DNA of 38,449 nt, taken from the NCBI GenBank assembly GCA_016281915.1, contig JAEEJO010000010.1, positions 1 through 38,449 on the forward strand. Direction: 5' to 3'. The notes beneath the pieces are model-generated. The model saw only the letters and a program-made list of their open reading frames with translations, searched no databases and had not been told where the DNA came from. This document shows positions 36,026 to 38,449 of the stretch, piece by piece (the first letter of the stretch is position 1; every line of letters starts with the position of its first letter). Origin of the DNA: Clostridiales bacterium. Its GTDB lineage: Bacteria > Bacillota > Clostridia > Oscillospirales > UBA644. The translations under genes and the position numbers were made by a program.

Positions 36026-37843
36026 TTGAAGAATATCAGAAGCATCGGCTTTTACGCTGCGTTGATACTTGTATTGGTTTTGATAGTTGCTCTGCTTTTC
36101 AGCGGAGGAAACGAAAAAAAGATAAAGTATTCGCAGGTGATTGACCAGTTCAGAAACAGACAGGTTTATTATTTTGAGATAAACGACGACCTTCTTGAGG
36201 TTCAGCTTGTTTCGGGCGAAAAATACTCGTTTACACTCTATTCTCCGCTTTTATTCCTTGAAGACGTGAAAGAGGATATTGACGCAGCAAGAGAAAACGG
36301 AACCATGACCGGCTACGACCTTACTCCGCCGGCTGAAACACCGTTCTGGCTTGCATTTCTGCCTTATCTGATCTTCGGAATCGGCATTATGCTCCTTTGG
36401 TTCTTTATGATGAACCAGATGAACGGCGGGGCAAAGGCGATGTCGTTCGGCAGAGCGCGCCTTAAAACAAATGAAGGACAGAAAAAACGCATTACTTTTG
36501 CGGATGTTGCTGGCGCAGATGAGGAAAAGGAAGAACTGACGGAGATCGTCGATTTTCTGAAGCAGCCAAAAAAATATACCGATATGGGCGCACATATCCC
36601 CAGAGGCGTCCTTCTTGTAGGTCCTCCGGGTACAGGTAAAACATACCTTGCCAAAGCCGCTTCGGGCGAAGCGGGAGTTCCGTTCTTTTCCATCTCGGGT
36701 TCGGACTTCGTTGAGCTTTACGTAGGCGTAGGCGCATCGCGTGTTCGTGACACTTTCGAGCAGGCAAAGAAAAACGCTCCGTGCATAGTATTTATCGATG
36801 AGATAGACGCGGTAGGCCGTCAGAGAGGCGCAGGTCTGGGAGGCGGACACGACGAACGCGAACAGACGCTTAACCAGCTGCTCGTTGAAATGGACGGTTT
36901 TGACGAAAACGAAGGCGTTATAGTTATGGCTGCAACAAACCGTCCCGATATACTCGATAACGCGCTCCTGCGTCCCGGACGTTTTGACAGACAGATAGTT
37001 ATAAATCTTCCGGACGTTAAAGCACGTGAGGAAGTATTGAAGATACACGCTAAAAACAAGCCTATCGGAGAAGACGTCGATCTTGCGGTGATCGCAAAAA
37101 CAACAGCCGGCTTCTCTCCGGCTGACCTTCAGAATATCCTTAACGAAGGCGCTCTTCTTGCCGCAAGAAGAAAACATGACAAGATACACATGAGCGACGT
37201 CGAAGACGCTATACTCAAAGTTATCGTCGGTATCGAAAAGAAGTCAAGGAAAATAACTGACAAGGAAAAACGCCTTACATCATATCATGAAGGCGGACAT
37301 GCAATTATAAATAAGGTTCTTGTTTCACAGGGCCCTGTTCACCAGATATCCATTGTTCCGAGAGGACTTGCAGGCGGATTTACTCTTTCGCTGCCGCAGG
37401 AAGATAAAAACTATATGTCCAAAAACGAAATGTTTGAAGAGATCGTTTCGCTTCTTGGCGGACGTGTTGCTGAAGCTCTTTGCCTCGATGATATCTCAAC
37501 AGGCGCTTCAAACGACATACAGCGCGCGACCTCTATCGCAAAGAAAATGGTTACCAAATACGGTATGTCCGATCTCGGTCCGATAGATTACGCAGGACAG
37601 GACGAAGTATTTATAGGCAGATCTTTCGGTACGCAGCTCAATTATTCCGAAGAGACTGCGGCAAGGATCGACAGAGAGGTTTCCTCTATCATCAACCGCG
37701 CATATAGTCTTGCACAGTCGATTCTTGAACAGAACAGACATTATCTCGATAAGATCGCTGAAATTCTTATGGAAAAAGAAAAAATGTCATCCGAAGAATT
37801 CTATGCGATATTCGATCAGGCTCCGGCTCCTGAAAACGCATAA
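36026..37843 (+). CDS. ftsH: ATP-dependent zinc metalloprotease FtsH
   Basis: 605 residues, TTG start eight bases after CAGGAGG. Two membrane helices (about 8-26, and [20 protein letters not shown]) flank a short extracellular domain. AAA module: Walker A GPPGTGKT (199-206), Walker [19 protein letters not shown], second region [20 protein letters not shown]. Zinc protease motif HEGGH (421-425), later third ligand region around [12 protein letters not shown]. Degrades damaged membrane and some cytosolic proteins. Last gene of the yybS-to-ftsH block, with a terminator 14 bp after the stop. Nothing unusual beyond the TTG start. Confidence 0.97.
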   Translation: MKNIRSIGFYAALILVLVLIVALLFSGGNEKKIKYSQVIDQFRNRQVYYFEINDDLLEVQLVSGEKYSFTLYSPLLFLEDVKEDIDAARENGTMTGYDLTPPAETPFWLAFLPYLIFGIGIMLLWFFMMNQMNGGAKAMSFGRARLKTNEGQKKRITFADVAGADEEKEELTEIVDFLKQPKKYTDMGAHIPRGVLLVGPPGTGKTYLAKAASGEAGVPFFSISGSDFVELYVGVGASRVRDTFEQAKKNAPCIVFIDEIDAVGRQRGAGLGGGHDEREQTLNQLLVEMDGFDENEGVIVMAATNRPDILDNALLRPGRFDRQIVINLPDVKAREEVLKIHAKNKPIGEDVDLAVIAKTTAGFSPADLQNILNEGALLAARRKHDKIHMSDVEDAILKVIVGIEKKSRKITDKEKRLTSYHEGGHAIINKVLVSQGPVHQISIVPRGLAGGFTLSLPQEDKNYMSKNEMFEEIVSLLGGRVAEALCLDDISTGASNDIQRATSIAKKMVTKYGMSDLGPIDYAGQDEVFIGRSFGTQLNYSEETAARIDREVSSIINRAYSLAQSILEQNRHYLDKIAEILMEKEKMSSEEFYAIFDQAPAPENA

Positions 37844-37856
37844 ATGAATACATATC

Positions 37857-37887
37857 AAAAAAACCGACACCATCAGGCGTCGGTTTT
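37857..37887. terminator. Bidirectional terminator between ftsH and the convergent gene
   Basis: AAAAAACCGAC (37857-37867) pairs with GTCGGTTTTT (37878-37887) around a 10-base loop. T runs on both strands serve both convergent transcripts. Confidence 0.92.
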
Positions 37888-37905
37888 TCTGTTGTTCGGT
37901 TTTAT

Positions 37906-38449
37906 TTAATCAAGATAATCATTGTAAAGATCGTCAAGAGTGCTTTGCATTTTTGATTCCATAGAATCCAGAGTTTCGGCAATCGACAGCGTGCCCTCCG
38001 TCATACGGACAAGCTTTGCTTCAAGATCGCCTGCAAAGGATGAGTAAACAAGATAATCAAAGAAAGTGTCGTCTCTCAGGATTTTGAAATATTCAAAAGA
38101 TTCATTGGTGAAAAACGTTGTTCGGCTGAAATCGTCCTGCCATGTATCAACCGTTTCCCCGGGAAGCGGCTGGAACATAAACGGTAAGAGAATCGAGTGA
38201 ATTTCTTGATCCGAGTTTGCCGGAGCGTAAAAGAACCGTGAATTGAATGAGTATGCCGTTCTGGGTGTTCCGGGTACATAGCTTGGACCGGCGGGAAAGT
38301 ATATCCACTCATATGCGTCCTGCATTTTATACGAAAGATTCTGAGTTCCCTCATCTGAAAGGCCCATATGTGTATATTCCATATAAAACGCACGTCTGTT
38401 TTCAACAAAAGGTTCAATATTCTGTCTGTCGCCGCCGTTGCATATCAGA
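37906..38449 (-). CDS. C-terminal part of a probable extracellular solute-binding protein, cut by window edge
   Basis: The minus-strand frame is open from the window edge to the stop at 37906, about 180 residues. The segment YEWIYFPAGPSYVPGTPRTA, then YSFNSRFFYAPANSDQEIHS, and the ending TLSIAETLDSMESKMQSTLD resemble the C-terminal lobe of family-1-type (sugar) ABC transporter binding lipoproteins, where the last helix pattern IAEALDSxxPxLQxxLDD is common. The N-terminus with signal peptide and lipobox would lie beyond the edge. It would import oligosaccharides, fitting the glycosidase cluster, but the link is inference. Internal ATG (38382) is not the real start. Confidence 0.55.
   Translation of the reverse strand, partial: LICNGGDRQNIEPFVENRRAFYMEYTHMGLSDEGTQNLSYKMQDAYEWIYFPAGPSYVPGTPRTAYSFNSRFFYAPANSDQEIHSILLPFMFQPLPGETVDTWQDDFSRTTFFTNESFEYFKILRDDTFFDYLVYSSFAGDLEAKLVRMTEGTLSIAETLDSMESKMQSTLDDLYNDYLD

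Noticed and set aside
36251..37189. Long minus-strand frame opposite ftsH
   Set aside because: Antisense shadow of a well-supported FtsH AAA domain.

Overview
The window looks like a chromosome segment of an anaerobic Bacillota bacterium, class Clostridia, probably a gut or other glycan-rich-habitat lineage. This rests on gene order: dnaG-rpoD and yybS-gdpP-rplI-dnaB-tilS-hpt-ftsH are classic Bacillota arrangements. Consensus-like TTGACA/TATAAT promoters, strong AGGAGG ribosome sites and a carbohydrate-active gene cluster agree with it. No 16S rRNA gene is present, so finer placement is inference. Layout: (1) 1-5533 is the right-hand part of an integrative mobilizable element. It carries a Doc-type toxin (cut by the window edge) with a RelB/DinJ-like antitoxin, a MobL/MobP-type relaxase, an array of about six tandem RNA-like hairpins, a small excisionase-like protein, and two overlapping tyrosine recombinases. 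It abuts an intact tRNA-Pro(TGG). A 39-bp copy of the 5' half of that tRNA lies 186 bp further right, directly downstream of a perfect promoter, and probably marks the original chromosomal attachment site. (2) 5949-9654 is the macromolecular-synthesis operon dnaG-rpoD followed by a NagD-like HAD phosphatase. (3) 9655-11589 is mostly gene-poor and holds a frameshifted FtsX-like permease remnant. (4) 11590-19348 is a carbohydrate cluster around a divergent promoter region. A minus-strand operon encodes a GH63-like glycosidase, a nitroreductase, a beta-helix protein with a C-terminal PDZ-like segment, and an alpha/beta hydrolase. Plus-strand genes encode an SGNH esterase and a GH101-like protein. 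None of these has an obvious signal peptide, so they fit intracellular processing of imported glycans. (5) 19471-21889 is rpmG-secE-nusG-rplK-rplA, ending at a terminator without the usual rplJ-rplL-rpoB-rpoC continuation. (6) 21905-27698 holds a DUF6873-like protein, ligA, recD2 and comF. (7) 27741-37887 holds a DUF1846 protein, yybS, gdpP, rplI, dnaB, tilS, hpt and ftsH. (8) A convergent, edge-truncated protein resembling the C-terminus of an extracellular sugar-binding lipoprotein closes the window. The most unusual content is in the mobile element: the tandem hairpin array, the paired integrases (the second with a duplicated arm-type domain), and the split/duplicated tRNA-Pro attachment site. 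Core operons look ordinary. All product calls come from reading motifs and gene order by eye; no database search was run.
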